DNA of 64,000 bases. It comes from Actinomadura coerulea (GTDB lineage Bacteria > Actinomycetota > Actinomycetes > Streptosporangiales > Streptosporangiaceae). A program made the translations under genes and the position numbers. Below, in pieces: positions 26,323-34,949 of the stretch. The stretch is from contig NZ_JACHMQ010000001.1 of the NCBI RefSeq assembly GCF_014208105.1, forward strand, positions 4,030,001 through 4,094,000, given 5' to 3'. Under the pieces are notes generated by a model. That model saw only the letters and a program-made list of their open reading frames with translations. It did no database searches and was not told the DNA's origin. Each line of letters starts with the position of its first letter. Within the stretch, counting starts at the first letter, position 1.

Positions 26323-27318
26323 TCAGCGGATGATGACGGGGTGGTCGGCCGCGGGGATGAGTTCGCCTATGACGGGGGCGCCGGGGATCTCGCCTGCGAG
26401 CAGGAGGCCGCCGGAGGTCTGGGCGTCGGCGAGCAGGAGGCGGTCGTCCTCGCCGGCGGCGCCGAAGTCGGTGTGCGGGGCCACCCAGTCGAGGTTGCGG
26501 CGGGTGCCGCCGCTGACGTACCCGTCGCGCAGGGAGGCGCGGGCGCCGTCGAGGTAGGGGACGGCGGCGGCGTCGACCACGGCCGTCACGCCGGACGCGC
26601 GGGCCATCTTGTAGAGGTGGCCGAGCAGCCCGAAGCCCGTCACGTCGGTGGCGCAGGCGATCCCGGCGTCCAGCGCGGCGGCGGACGCGTCGCGGTTCAG
26701 CGCGGCCATGGTCGCGACGGCGTGCGCGAAGACCTCGCCCGTCGCCTTGTGCCGGTTGTTCAGGACGCCGAGGCCGAGGGGCTTGGTGAGGCTGAGCGGC
26801 GTGCCCGGCTTGCCGGTGTCGTTGCGCAGGAGGCGGGCGGGGTCGGCGACCCCGGTGACGGCCATGCCGTATTTCGGCTCGGGGTCGTCCACGCTGTGGC
26901 CGCCGCCGACGTGGCAGCCCGCCTCGGCGGCGACGTCGAGGCCGCCGCGCAGGACCTCGCGCGCCAGGTCGAAGGGCAGGACGTCGCGGGGCCAGGCGAG
27001 CAGGTTCACCGCCACGACGGGACTGCCCCCGATCGCGTACACGTCCGACAGGGCGTTGGCGGCGGCGATGCGCCCCCAGTCGTACGGGTCGTCCACGACG
27101 GGTGTGAAGAAGTCGGCGGTGGCGACGGCGGCGAGGCCGTCCCGGAGCCGGACCACGGCCGCGTCGTCGCCGGTGTCCAGGCCGACGAGCAGGTCGGCGT
27201 TGGGCGAGGCGGGCGCGGCGCCGAGGCCGGCGACGACCTCCTCCAACTCGCCCGGCGGAATCTTGCAGGCGCAGCCGCCGCCGTGCGCGTACTGGGTGAG
27301 CCGTTTCGGGTCGGTCAT
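26323..27318 (-). CDS. selD: Selenide, water dikinase
   Basis: The 331-residue enzyme makes selenophosphate from selenide and ATP, the selenium donor for SelA. The catalytic N-terminus GGGCACKIPP aligns with E. coli GAGCGCKISP, placing the active cysteine at residue 16 and the essential lysine at 19; cysteine, not selenocysteine, is used. AIR-synthase-type ATP-binding segments follow (LDTGDDAAVV, NALSDVYAIGG, GGGHSVDDPEPKYG, ATDVTGFGLLGHL). The ATG overlaps the selB stop by ATGA. It is the last gene of the selA-selB-selD operon and converges on fdh. Confidence 0.97.
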   Translation of the reverse strand: MTDPKRLTQYAHGGGCACKIPPGELEEVVAGLGAAPASPNADLLVGLDTGDDAAVVRLRDGLAAVATADFFTPVVDDPYDWGRIAAANALSDVYAIGGSPVVAVNLLAWPRDVLPFDLAREVLRGGLDVAAEAGCHVGGGHSVDDPEPKYGMAVTGVADPARLLRNDTGKPGTPLSLTKPLGLGVLNNRHKATGEVFAHAVATMAALNRDASAAALDAGIACATDVTGFGLLGHLYKMARASGVTAVVDAAAVPYLDGARASLRDGYVSGGTRRNLDWVAPHTDFGAAGEDDRLLLADAQTSGGLLLAGEIPGAPVIGELIPAADHPVIIR

Positions 27319-29081
27319 TGCTTCCTTCCGGTGCAGCGGCGGCGGAGGTCGTCGACCCGGACCGTGTAGCCCCGGTCGTCCAGGTACTCCAGGAGCGGGA
27401 CGGCGACGCGGCGGGTGGTGCCGAGCGCGCGGCGGGCCTCGCTCAGCGTGAAGGGGCCGCCGAGCCCGGCGAGCAGTCCGGCGGCGCGGGCGTCGTCGCC
27501 GGGCAGCAGGACGACGCCGTCGGCCACCTTGAGGAGCGCGCCGGTCGCGGCGGCGACGGCGAGCATCCTCGGCGTGAGGCCGAGTTCGGCGAGCCGGTTC
27601 GCGTCCGGCGCCTGGAACGGGGCCGCGGCCAGGTCGCGGCGGACGGCGTCGACGGCCTCGCGCACGGGCGGCGGCAGTTCGGGCGCGGTCGCCCGCCCGT
27701 AGATCCTGCCGTCGCGCCGCCGCAGGCCCTCGGCGAGGGCGTCGACGAGGGCGCGGTCCGGGAGGCCGAGGGCGCGGCGCGCGGCGTCGGCCGGGAGCCC
27801 GGGGTCGGCGGGGTTCGCCGCGGCGTGCTCCTCGACGGCCGCCGCGAGGCGCCCGCGCAGGTCCTTCCAGAGGGCGGGGTCGGCGAGCCACTCCCCCGCC
27901 ACCGGCTCGAAGGGGACGGGCACTCCCATCGCGACCAGGTCCGACCGCCTGATCAGGCCCCGGCGGCGGACCTCCCCGGCGCCGTCCGGGCGCCCGGTCA
28001 TGGCGGCGAGCACGCGGGCCCGCGCCGCCGCCGCGCCGCGCCGCGCGAACGGCTCGGGGCGGACGTCGAGGACCGTCACGCCCGCCGGGACGCGGTGGCG
28101 CCCCGGGTCGCGCAGCAGGGCGACGTCCCCGACGCGCAGCGGCAGCGGGCGGCGCAGCGACAGGCGTGCCGTGTCGTCCCCCAGCGGCCGGACGTGGACC
28201 GGCACCGCCGCCGTGCCCGCGTGCAGCGTCAGCTCGCGGGGCAGGCCGGACGCGGCGTCGCCGCGCAGCCGGACGTCGACGACGTCGGCGGTGAGCCAGC
28301 GCCCGGGGGCGAGCAGGGCGTCGCCCCGGCCGATGTCCTCCGCGCTCCCGTGCAGGTTGACGGCGACGCGGGCGACGGCCCCGACCTCCCGGAGGTCCTC
28401 CTTGAGGCTCTCCAGCCCCCGCACGCGCAGGAGGGCGCCGCCGGCGGCGAGGCGGTCACCGACGCTGATCGTCCCCGCGCCGAGCGTGCCGGTCACGACG
28501 GTGCCCCTGCCGCGGACGGTGAAGACCCGGTCGATCCAGAGGCGGACGTCGGCGTCCCGGTCGGGTTCCGGAAGGGAGCGGGTGAGGCGCTCCAGGGCCG
28601 CGCGCAGCTCGTCGAGTCCGTCGCCCGTGGCGCCGCTGACCATGACCGCCTCGACGCGGCCGAGCGAGGTGTCCGCGAGGTGGGCGAGGGCCTCCTCGCG
28701 CACCCGGTCCGCCGCCGCCGCGTCCGCGAGGTCGCGGCGCGTCACGACGAGGAGGCCGTGCCGGACGCCGAGCGCGTCCAGGACCGCCAGGTGCTCCTCG
28801 GACTGGCGCTGCCAGCCCTGGTCGGCGGCCACCACGAACATCACGGCCGGGACGGGCCCGACCCCGGCGAGCATCGTGGTGACGAGCCGCTCGTGCCCGG
28901 GGACGTCCACGAAGGCGATCCGGTCGCCGCCCGGCAGGGCCGTCCAGGCGAAGCCGAGGTCGATGGTGAGGCCGCGCCGCCGCTCCTCCTCCAGCCGGTC
29001 GGGCTCCATGCCGGTGAGGGCGCGGACGAGCGTGGACTTGCCGTGGTCGACGTGGCCGGCGGTCGCGACGACGTGCGTCAT
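27315..29081 (-). CDS. selB: Selenocysteine-specific translation elongation factor
   Basis: The 588-residue GTPase carries the EF-Tu-like domain: GHVDHGKST (P-loop), RRRGLTIDLGFAW (switch I), DVPGHE (G3) and VTRRDL at the G4 position. Beta-barrel domains follow (FTVRGRGTVVTGTL), then a C-terminal set of winged helices that recognise the SECIS hairpin. Total length is close to the usual 600. It brings Sec-tRNA to the ribosome at the fdh UGA. Its ATG overlaps the selA stop and its stop overlaps the selD start (both ATGA), giving strict coupling. Confidence 0.96.
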   Translation of the reverse strand: MTHVVATAGHVDHGKSTLVRALTGMEPDRLEEERRRGLTIDLGFAWTALPGGDRIAFVDVPGHERLVTTMLAGVGPVPAVMFVVAADQGWQRQSEEHLAVLDALGVRHGLLVVTRRDLADAAAADRVREEALAHLADTSLGRVEAVMVSGATGDGLDELRAALERLTRSLPEPDRDADVRLWIDRVFTVRGRGTVVTGTLGAGTISVGDRLAAGGALLRVRGLESLKEDLREVGAVARVAVNLHGSAEDIGRGDALLAPGRWLTADVVDVRLRGDAASGLPRELTLHAGTAAVPVHVRPLGDDTARLSLRRPLPLRVGDVALLRDPGRHRVPAGVTVLDVRPEPFARRGAAAARARVLAAMTGRPDGAGEVRRRGLIRRSDLVAMGVPVPFEPVAGEWLADPALWKDLRGRLAAAVEEHAAANPADPGLPADAARRALGLPDRALVDALAEGLRRRDGRIYGRATAPELPPPVREAVDAVRRDLAAAPFQAPDANRLAELGLTPRMLAVAAATGALLKVADGVVLLPGDDARAAGLLAGLGGPFTLSEARRALGTTRRVAVPLLEYLDDRGYTVRVDDLRRRCTGRKQ

Positions 29082-30397
29082 GGCGCCGCCGCCCGGACGG
29101 CCTCGGCGAGGACGCCGTCCTGGTCCGGCGGCACGGACCGCAGGTCGAGCAGGCACCGGCCGTCCTCGACCCGGCCCATCACGGCGGGCGCCCCCCGCCG
29201 CAGCCGCGCCGCGTACGGTTCGGGCACCGAGACCGCCGCGCTCGGCAGGACGACGCCCGGCGCACCGCCGCCGCCCACCGCCGATTCGCTCTCGACGGCC
29301 GCCGCGTCCACTCCCGCGTCCCGCAGCCGGGCGGCGAGCCGCTCGGCCCGTTCCCGCACGGCCGCCGCGTCGGCGCGCAGCGCCTCGGCGGTCGGGGTGA
29401 GCGGCCCGCGGAGGGTGGCCTCCAGGGCGGCGAGCGTCAGCTTGTCGACCCGCAGGGCCCGCGCGAGGGGATGGCGGGCGAGGCGCCGCACCGTCTCGTC
29501 CTTCCCGAGGACCAGCCCGCACTGCGGACCCCCGAGCAGCTTGTCGCCGCTGGCGGTGACCAGGCCGGCACCGGCCTTGAGCATGGACGCGGCGTCGGGT
29601 TCGTCCGGCAGGAGCGGCTCGGGGGCGAGCAGGCCGGAGCCGATGTCGGCCACGACCGGCACCCCGAGCCCGGCCAGCTCCGCGACGCTCGCGCCCCGCG
29701 TGAAGCCGGTCATGCGGAAGTTCGAGGGGTGCACCTTGAGGATGAACCCGGTCTCCTCGCCGACGGCCGCCGCGTAGTCGTCCGGCGAGGTCCGGTTCGT
29801 CGTGCCGACCTCGCGCAGCCGAGCGCCGGTGGCGGCGAGCAGCTCGGGGATGCGGAACCCGTCGCCGATCTCCACCATCTCGCCGCGGCTGATGACGATC
29901 TCCCGGCCGGGCGCGAGGACGGCGGCGGCCAGCACCAGCGCCGCCGCGCCGTTGTTGACGACGTGCGCGGCCTCCGCCTCGGGCACCCGCTCGCGCAGCG
30001 CCGCGAGGACCGACCGCCCCCGCCTGGCGCGCCGGCCGGTCTCCAGGTCGAGTTCGACGTCGGTGGCCCCGGAGGCCAGCGCCACGGCCTCGCGGGCCGC
30101 CGCCGACAGCGGCGCGCGCCCGAGGTTGGTGTGCAGCAGGACCCCGGTCGCGTTGATCACCGGGCGGAGGCCGGAGGCGCTCGGCGGCAGCGAGGCGACG
30201 GCGGCGTCGGCCACCGCCTCCGGCGCGATCTCTCCGGCGCGGGCCCGGCGCTGGGCCGCGGCGACCGCCGCCTTCACGACGCCGCGCCCGAGCCGCCCCG
30301 CCGCGCTCGCGAGGCGGGGTTCGGCGAGCAGCACGTCCGTTCGGGCGATCCGCCGCCGCTCGTCCTCCCCCGCGGCGGACCCGGTTCCGCGATCCAT
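29078..30397 (-). CDS. selA: L-seryl-tRNA(Sec) selenium transferase
   Basis: The 439-residue PLP enzyme converts Ser-tRNA(Sec) to Sec-tRNA(Sec) using selenophosphate. Family motifs include RPVINATGVLLHTNLGRAPL, VVNNGAAAL, SRGEMVEIGDGFRIP, VGTTNRT, and the PLP lysine in SGDKLLGGPQCG (Lys286). The ATG at 30397 follows GGAGG at good spacing. It is the first gene of the operon. The start region lies 36 bases from a divergent truncated EamA-type gene. Confidence 0.97.
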   Translation of the reverse strand: MDRGTGSAAGEDERRRIARTDVLLAEPRLASAAGRLGRGVVKAAVAAAQRRARAGEIAPEAVADAAVASLPPSASGLRPVINATGVLLHTNLGRAPLSAAAREAVALASGATDVELDLETGRRARRGRSVLAALRERVPEAEAAHVVNNGAAALVLAAAVLAPGREIVISRGEMVEIGDGFRIPELLAATGARLREVGTTNRTSPDDYAAAVGEETGFILKVHPSNFRMTGFTRGASVAELAGLGVPVVADIGSGLLAPEPLLPDEPDAASMLKAGAGLVTASGDKLLGGPQCGLVLGKDETVRRLARHPLARALRVDKLTLAALEATLRGPLTPTAEALRADAAAVRERAERLAARLRDAGVDAAAVESESAVGGGGAPGVVLPSAAVSVPEPYAARLRRGAPAVMGRVEDGRCLLDLRSVPPDQDGVLAEAVRAAAP

Positions 30398-30433
30398 CAG
30401 GCGACCTCCGACATGCAGCGCTACCCCGCCAGC

Positions 30434-30718
30434 ATGGCACGCAAACGGCGCCGCCCCGGAGGGCGGCGCATGCCGGGCGGGACGGTGCCGCTCTGGTCGG
30501 CGGTGAACGGCGGCCTCGCGGCGGCGGCGCTCGTCTGCTACCTCCTCGCGACCCGGCAGCAGCTCGTCGTCGTCGCGGTCGTGCTGTCCTCGCTGTACCC
30601 CGTGGTCCCCGTGCTGCTCGGCGTCACGGCGCTGCGCGAGCGCCTGTCCCGGACGCAGGCCGCGGGCCTGGCCGGCGCCGCCGCGGCCGTCGTCCTGCTG
30701 ACCCTCGCCGCGGGATGA
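30434..30718 (+). pseudogene. Truncated EamA/DMT transporter (C-terminal part only)
   Basis: The 94-residue reading frame has three membrane helices (AVNGGLAAAALVCYLLATRQ, LSSLYPVVPVLLGVTALRER, and a final Ala/Leu-rich helix). LSSLYPVVPVLLGVTALRERL is the typical end of a ten-helix EamA drug/metabolite transporter, so roughly two thirds are missing. An ATG with an Arg-rich tail precedes it but no clear ribosome site is seen. The missing 5' part would lie where selA begins, so the selenium operon may have arrived by an event that truncated this gene. It could also be a small functional half-transporter. Confidence 0.6.
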
Positions 30719-30861
30719 GGACCACTTCTTGTCCGGTGCCACCAGGCGCATCCATCGCGGGTGACAAGGAATCGGACGGCGTTGTCACCGAGATGAGTGT
30801 CATGTGCGACGCGGGCTACCTAGCCTGGCGGCCCCAGGTGTCCGCTGACGGAGGTGACACT

Positions 30862-32106
30862 TTGACGGAGCTGCACGAGAGGTCCGCACAGGCCGACGAT
30901 CTGTCAGGGGAACCCTGGCGCGACGTCCCGCGGGAAGAGGCGCAGTGGATCCGCCCCCACCTTCCGGCCCTGGTCGACTCCATGGTGGAGGGCGTGCTGC
31001 GGAACGTCCCCGAGTACGCGCGCCCCGACGACCCCGTCTACACCGAGGTAATGCGGCTGGCGACGGCGCGGGCCATGGGGCACTTCGTGCAGATGATCGC
31101 CGACCCCGACGCCTCCTGGCAGGAGCTGCACCAGGTCTACTTCGACATCGGGTACGGGGAGGCGGTCGAGGGGCGCGGGCTGGAGCACCTGCAGAACGCG
31201 ATGCGGGTCGCCTCCAGGACCGCGTGGCGGTACCTGTCGCGTGAGGCCGACCGGCTGAAGAAGCCGCGCGACCTGGCGATCGCGCTCACCGAGGCGAACC
31301 TCGCCTACCTGGACCTGCTGGCGTCCGCCGCCGCGCGGGGCTACGCCCGGGCGCGGGAGAAGGCCGCGGGCGAGCGGGAGCAGCGCCGCGCCCGGCTGAT
31401 GAGCCTGCTGCTGTCGGACCCGGCCGCGCCCCGGGACGTCGTCGCCGAGCAGGCCAACCTCGCCGGCTGGCCGCTGCCCGAGCGGCTGGCGCTGATCGTG
31501 CTGGAGCCGCGGCCCGGCACCCCCGGGGAGGGGCCCGCCGGGCTGCCGCCGTCCCTGCTGAGCGGCCTGGACCGCGGGCGGCCGTGCCTGGTGATGCCCG
31601 ACCCGGACCGCCCCGGCGGGCCCGACCGGCTGACCGCCACCCTCGGCGGCTGGGCGGGCGCGGTCGGGCCCTCGGTGCCGCTGGACCGGGCCGGGGTCTC
31701 GCTGCGCTGGGCGCACCGCACGCTCGACTCGATGGCGGCCGGACGGCTCGCCCGGCAGGGCCCCGGCACGCTCGTCCACGCCGACCGGTACGTGCCCGAC
31801 CTGCTGCTGGAGGAGGGCTGGACGCTCGCCGAGGCGGCCGCCCGGCGCCGGCTGGCCCCGCTCACCGCGCTCGGACCGCACCGCGGCGGCCGGCTGGCGG
31901 CCACGCTCCTGGAGTGCCTCAAGCACGGCTTCAACGCGACGGACGCGGCGGAGGCGCTGTGCGTGCACCCGCAGACCGTCCGGTACCGGCTGGCGCAGCT
32001 GCACGAGCTCTTCGACTACGACATCGAGGACCCGGCGGTCCGGCTGGAGCTGATGCTGCTGCTCCCCGTCTGGCTGCGGGGCGACGCCGGCGGGGAGCAC
32101 GCCTGA
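30862..32106 (+). CDS. PucR/CdaR-type transcriptional regulator
   Basis: The 414-residue protein has a helical N-terminal sensor-like region (WIRPHLPALVDSMVEGVLRN, then FDIGYGEAVEGRGLEHLQNAMRV) and a C-terminal PucR helix-turn-helix (LLECLKHGFNATDAAEALCV, then HPQTVRYRLAQLHELFDYDI). The start is TTG at 30862 with GGAGG seven bases before it; upstream in-frame ATGs lack ribosome sites. It lies convergent to the acyl-AMP ligase gene, 16 bases away. Target genes are unknown; the adjacent lipid genes are possible. Confidence 0.85.
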   Translation: MTELHERSAQADDLSGEPWRDVPREEAQWIRPHLPALVDSMVEGVLRNVPEYARPDDPVYTEVMRLATARAMGHFVQMIADPDASWQELHQVYFDIGYGEAVEGRGLEHLQNAMRVASRTAWRYLSREADRLKKPRDLAIALTEANLAYLDLLASAAARGYARAREKAAGEREQRRARLMSLLLSDPAAPRDVVAEQANLAGWPLPERLALIVLEPRPGTPGEGPAGLPPSLLSGLDRGRPCLVMPDPDRPGGPDRLTATLGGWAGAVGPSVPLDRAGVSLRWAHRTLDSMAAGRLARQGPGTLVHADRYVPDLLLEEGWTLAEAAARRRLAPLTALGPHRGGRLAATLLECLKHGFNATDAAEALCVHPQTVRYRLAQLHELFDYDIEDPAVRLELMLLLPVWLRGDAGGEHA

Positions 32107-32122
32107 GCGGCGCGGTCCCGGC

Positions 32123-33880
32123 TCACTCGGGCCGGAGCGCCGCCTCCGCGACCGGCAGCGTCCCGTCGAGGTAGGCCCGCCTGCACGCCGACCGGGCGAT
32201 CTTCCCGCTGCTGGTGCGCGGCAGGCCGCCGGGCTCGATCAGCACGAAGTCGTGCACGCGCAGGTCGTGGCGCTGCTTCACGGCCGCCCGCACCGCCCGC
32301 GCCGCCTCCTCCCGGTCGAGCAGGGCGGCCGGCACCCGGCGGTTCCGCTCGGCCACCACGACCAGGCCCTCGGTGCCGCCGGTGTCGACCGCCACCGCGC
32401 AGGCGTACTCGGGGCGGATCGCCCTGTGCGCGCCGGAGACGGTGAACTCGATGTCCTGCGGGTAGTGGTTGCGGCCGTCCACGATGACCAGGTCCTTGAT
32501 CCGGCCGGTGACGAACAGCTCCCCGCCGTGCAGGACGCCGAGGTCCCCGGTGCGCAGCCACGGGGAGCGCGGCAGGTCGCCGTGGTCCGCCAGCTCCGCC
32601 TCGAACGTCTCCCTGGTGGCCTCGGGACGTCCCCAGTAGCCGGCCGCGACGTTCGGGCCGTGCACCCAGATCTCCCCGACGGCGCCGTCCGCGAGCCGCA
32701 CGCCGGTCCCGGGGTCGGCGATCGCGACGTGCTGGCCGTAGGACGTCCCGCAGGCGATCAGCTGGACCGCGCCGGGCGCGTCCGGGTCGCACGGCTCGGC
32801 GGCGCCCCGGCGCAGCCCCTCGTGGTCGAACGCGACGCGGGTCGGCTCCCGGAACCGCGACGACGCCGACACGTACACGGTCGCCTCCGCCAGCCCGTAG
32901 GCGCACACCTGCGCCTCGGGACGCAGCCCGCAGTCCTTGAACGCCTCGTAGAAGCCCGTGAGCGTGCTCTCCCGGATCGGCTCCGCGCCGTTCATGAACA
33001 CCTGCACGCCGCTCAGGTCGAGCTTCGCCTTCTCCTCCTCGGTGACCTGCGCGGTGAGGTACTCGTAGGCGAAGTTGGGGCCGCCGGTGAACGCGTGGCC
33101 CTGCGCGCTGAGCAGCTCCAGCCAGCGGACGGGCCGCATCACGAACGCCACCGGGTCCATGATCACCCCAGGGTTTCCGTAGACCAGCGGCAGCGCGACG
33201 GTGGTGACCAGGCCCATGTCGTGGAAGACGGGCAGCCAGTTCACTCCGGACGACACGCGCGGGATGCCCTCGAACGTCCGCCACAGCTGCTCGGCGTTCG
33301 TCGCGAAGTTCCCGTGCGTAATGATCACACCCGCGGGGGTGCGGGTCGAGCCGGAGGTGTACTGAAGGTACGCGACGTCGCCGGGGTCGATCGGCTCGGG
33401 CGTCCAGTCGAGCGCCGGGTCCACCTCGTCCGCGACGATGACCTCGGCGGGCTGCCGGACGCCGTCGCCCGCGAGGAACGCCCGGACGTGCGGCAGCGAC
33501 GCGCCCGTGGTGATCACGACGTCGGGTTCGGCGTCCTGGTAGACGGCGAGGAGCCGGTCGCCGTGGCCCGGCAGGTCCGGGGAGAACAGCGGGACGCCGA
33601 TGACGCGGGCGTACATGGCGCCGAGGAACGCGGTGACGTAGTGCGGATCCTGCGGGGCGAGCAGCGCCACCCGCCGTCCGGGCTCGGTGGCGCGGCGGAT
33701 CGCGGCGGCGGTGCTGCGGGAGCGCCGGTCCAGTTCCCCCCAGGTGACGTCGGTGGCGACGCCGTCCGGGTCCGTCGTGTAGTCCATGAACGTGTAGGCG
33801 CGGTCGCCGGGGAAGTCCTTGGCGAACCGGGCGAGCCGCTCGATCAGCGGCGTGCGGTCGAGCGCGGGGAGGGCGGTCAT
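32123..33880 (-). CDS. Fatty acyl-AMP ligase (FadD32-like)
   Basis: The 585-residue enzyme activates a fatty acid as acyl-adenylate. The P-loop reads YTSGSTRTPAGVIITHGN, the form typical of acyl-AMP ligases (FAAL) rather than acyl-CoA ligases. Later motifs include NGAEPI, YGLAEATVYV, WLRTGDLG, KDLVIVDGRNHYPQDIE and the C-terminal lysine in RTSSGKIARS. FAAL products are handed to an acyl carrier protein or a polyketide synthase; none is in the window. Its ATG overlaps the desaturase stop by ATGA, so the two act together. Confidence 0.92.
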   Translation of the reverse strand: MTALPALDRTPLIERLARFAKDFPGDRAYTFMDYTTDPDGVATDVTWGELDRRSRSTAAAIRRATEPGRRVALLAPQDPHYVTAFLGAMYARVIGVPLFSPDLPGHGDRLLAVYQDAEPDVVITTGASLPHVRAFLAGDGVRQPAEVIVADEVDPALDWTPEPIDPGDVAYLQYTSGSTRTPAGVIITHGNFATNAEQLWRTFEGIPRVSSGVNWLPVFHDMGLVTTVALPLVYGNPGVIMDPVAFVMRPVRWLELLSAQGHAFTGGPNFAYEYLTAQVTEEEKAKLDLSGVQVFMNGAEPIRESTLTGFYEAFKDCGLRPEAQVCAYGLAEATVYVSASSRFREPTRVAFDHEGLRRGAAEPCDPDAPGAVQLIACGTSYGQHVAIADPGTGVRLADGAVGEIWVHGPNVAAGYWGRPEATRETFEAELADHGDLPRSPWLRTGDLGVLHGGELFVTGRIKDLVIVDGRNHYPQDIEFTVSGAHRAIRPEYACAVAVDTGGTEGLVVVAERNRRVPAALLDREEAARAVRAAVKQRHDLRVHDFVLIEPGGLPRTSSGKIARSACRRAYLDGTLPVAEAALRPE

Positions 33881-34845
33881 GATCGTTCTCCGGTGGCGGG
33901 GGCGGTCACGCGGCGGGCGGCGAGGCGCTCGTGGTCGGGCCAGCGGACGTCCCAGACCCAGCCGAGCCTCTCGAACACCCAGATGACGCGGGCGCTGATG
34001 TCGATCTGGCCCTTGAGGACGCCGTGCCGCGCGCAGGTCGGGTCGGCGTGGTGCAGGTTGTGCCAGGACTCGCCGAACGACGGGATCGCGAGCCACCACA
34101 CGTTGCGGGCCCGGTCGCGCGTTCTGAAGTCCTCCTTGCCGAACACGTGGCAGATCGAGTTGATCGAGAAGGTGATGTGGTCGCCGACGAAGACGCGCAT
34201 CACCCCGCCCCAGAACAGCGCGGTGACGGCGCCGTGCCACGACCAGGTGAGCAGCGCGCCCAGCCCCATCGGGACGAGGAACGTCGACAGCACGATCACG
34301 GCGTACACGGGGTCGAGCGACAGGAACCGGATGTCCCGGTCCTTCAGCAGGTCGGGCGCGTACTTGCTGCGGGACGTGCGCTCCTTGCCGAACAGCCAGC
34401 CCATGTGCGCGTGGTAGAGGCCCTTGGTGAGGCCCCACACGCCGGGTCCGTAGGCCCACGGCGAGTGGGGGTCGCCCTCCTGGTCGGCGTACTTGTGGTG
34501 GCGGCGGTGGTCGGCGACCCAGCGGACCACCGAGCCGTGCATGGCCTGCCCGCCGAGGATCGCGAGGGCGATCCGCAGCCACCGCTTGGCCTTGAAGCCG
34601 CCGTGGGTGAAGTGCCGGTGGTAGCCGACGGTGATCCCGATCGCGTTCAGCGGATACAGGAACGCGAAGATGGCCATGTCGGTCCAGCCGATCCCCCAGC
34701 CCCACAGGAAGGGGACGGCGCCCAGCAGCCCCATGACGGGCCCCACCACGAACACCACGACCGCGACGCGCTCGGGGAACGGGACGGTGCCGGACAGGTC
34801 CGGCTGCGGGGTGCGGCTGCCGACGTCGGCGACGCCCGCTGTCAT
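33877..34845 (-). CDS. Membrane fatty acid desaturase
   Basis: This 322-residue protein is a membrane di-iron desaturase of the acyl-CoA delta-9 type. The three histidine boxes are HRHFTH, HRRHH and HNLHH (in ESWHNLHHADP), with four membrane helices around them. It should insert a double bond in a fatty acyl chain. AAGGAG precedes the ATG at 34845. It is the first gene of a two-gene unit with the acyl-AMP ligase, which suggests that an unsaturated acyl-AMP is made. The 104-bp upstream gap separates it from the MocR gene on the same strand. Confidence 0.93.
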   Translation of the reverse strand: MTAGVADVGSRTPQPDLSGTVPFPERVAVVVFVVGPVMGLLGAVPFLWGWGIGWTDMAIFAFLYPLNAIGITVGYHRHFTHGGFKAKRWLRIALAILGGQAMHGSVVRWVADHRRHHKYADQEGDPHSPWAYGPGVWGLTKGLYHAHMGWLFGKERTSRSKYAPDLLKDRDIRFLSLDPVYAVIVLSTFLVPMGLGALLTWSWHGAVTALFWGGVMRVFVGDHITFSINSICHVFGKEDFRTRDRARNVWWLAIPSFGESWHNLHHADPTCARHGVLKGQIDISARVIWVFERLGWVWDVRWPDHERLAARRVTAPATGERS

Positions 34846-34949
34846 GTCACGACTCCTTCGATTCCGGGTTGCGACGACTGTGCCGCACCCGGCGCGACGC
34901 GCGGAATGAAGTCGTGTCACATGCCGGGGCGCCGTTATTAGCACTCAAC

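Noticed and set aside
34938..34946. TTAGCACTC, a half of the HrcA CIRCE element, upstream of the desaturase.
   Set aside because: The second half-site GAGTGCTAA with a 9-base spacer is missing.
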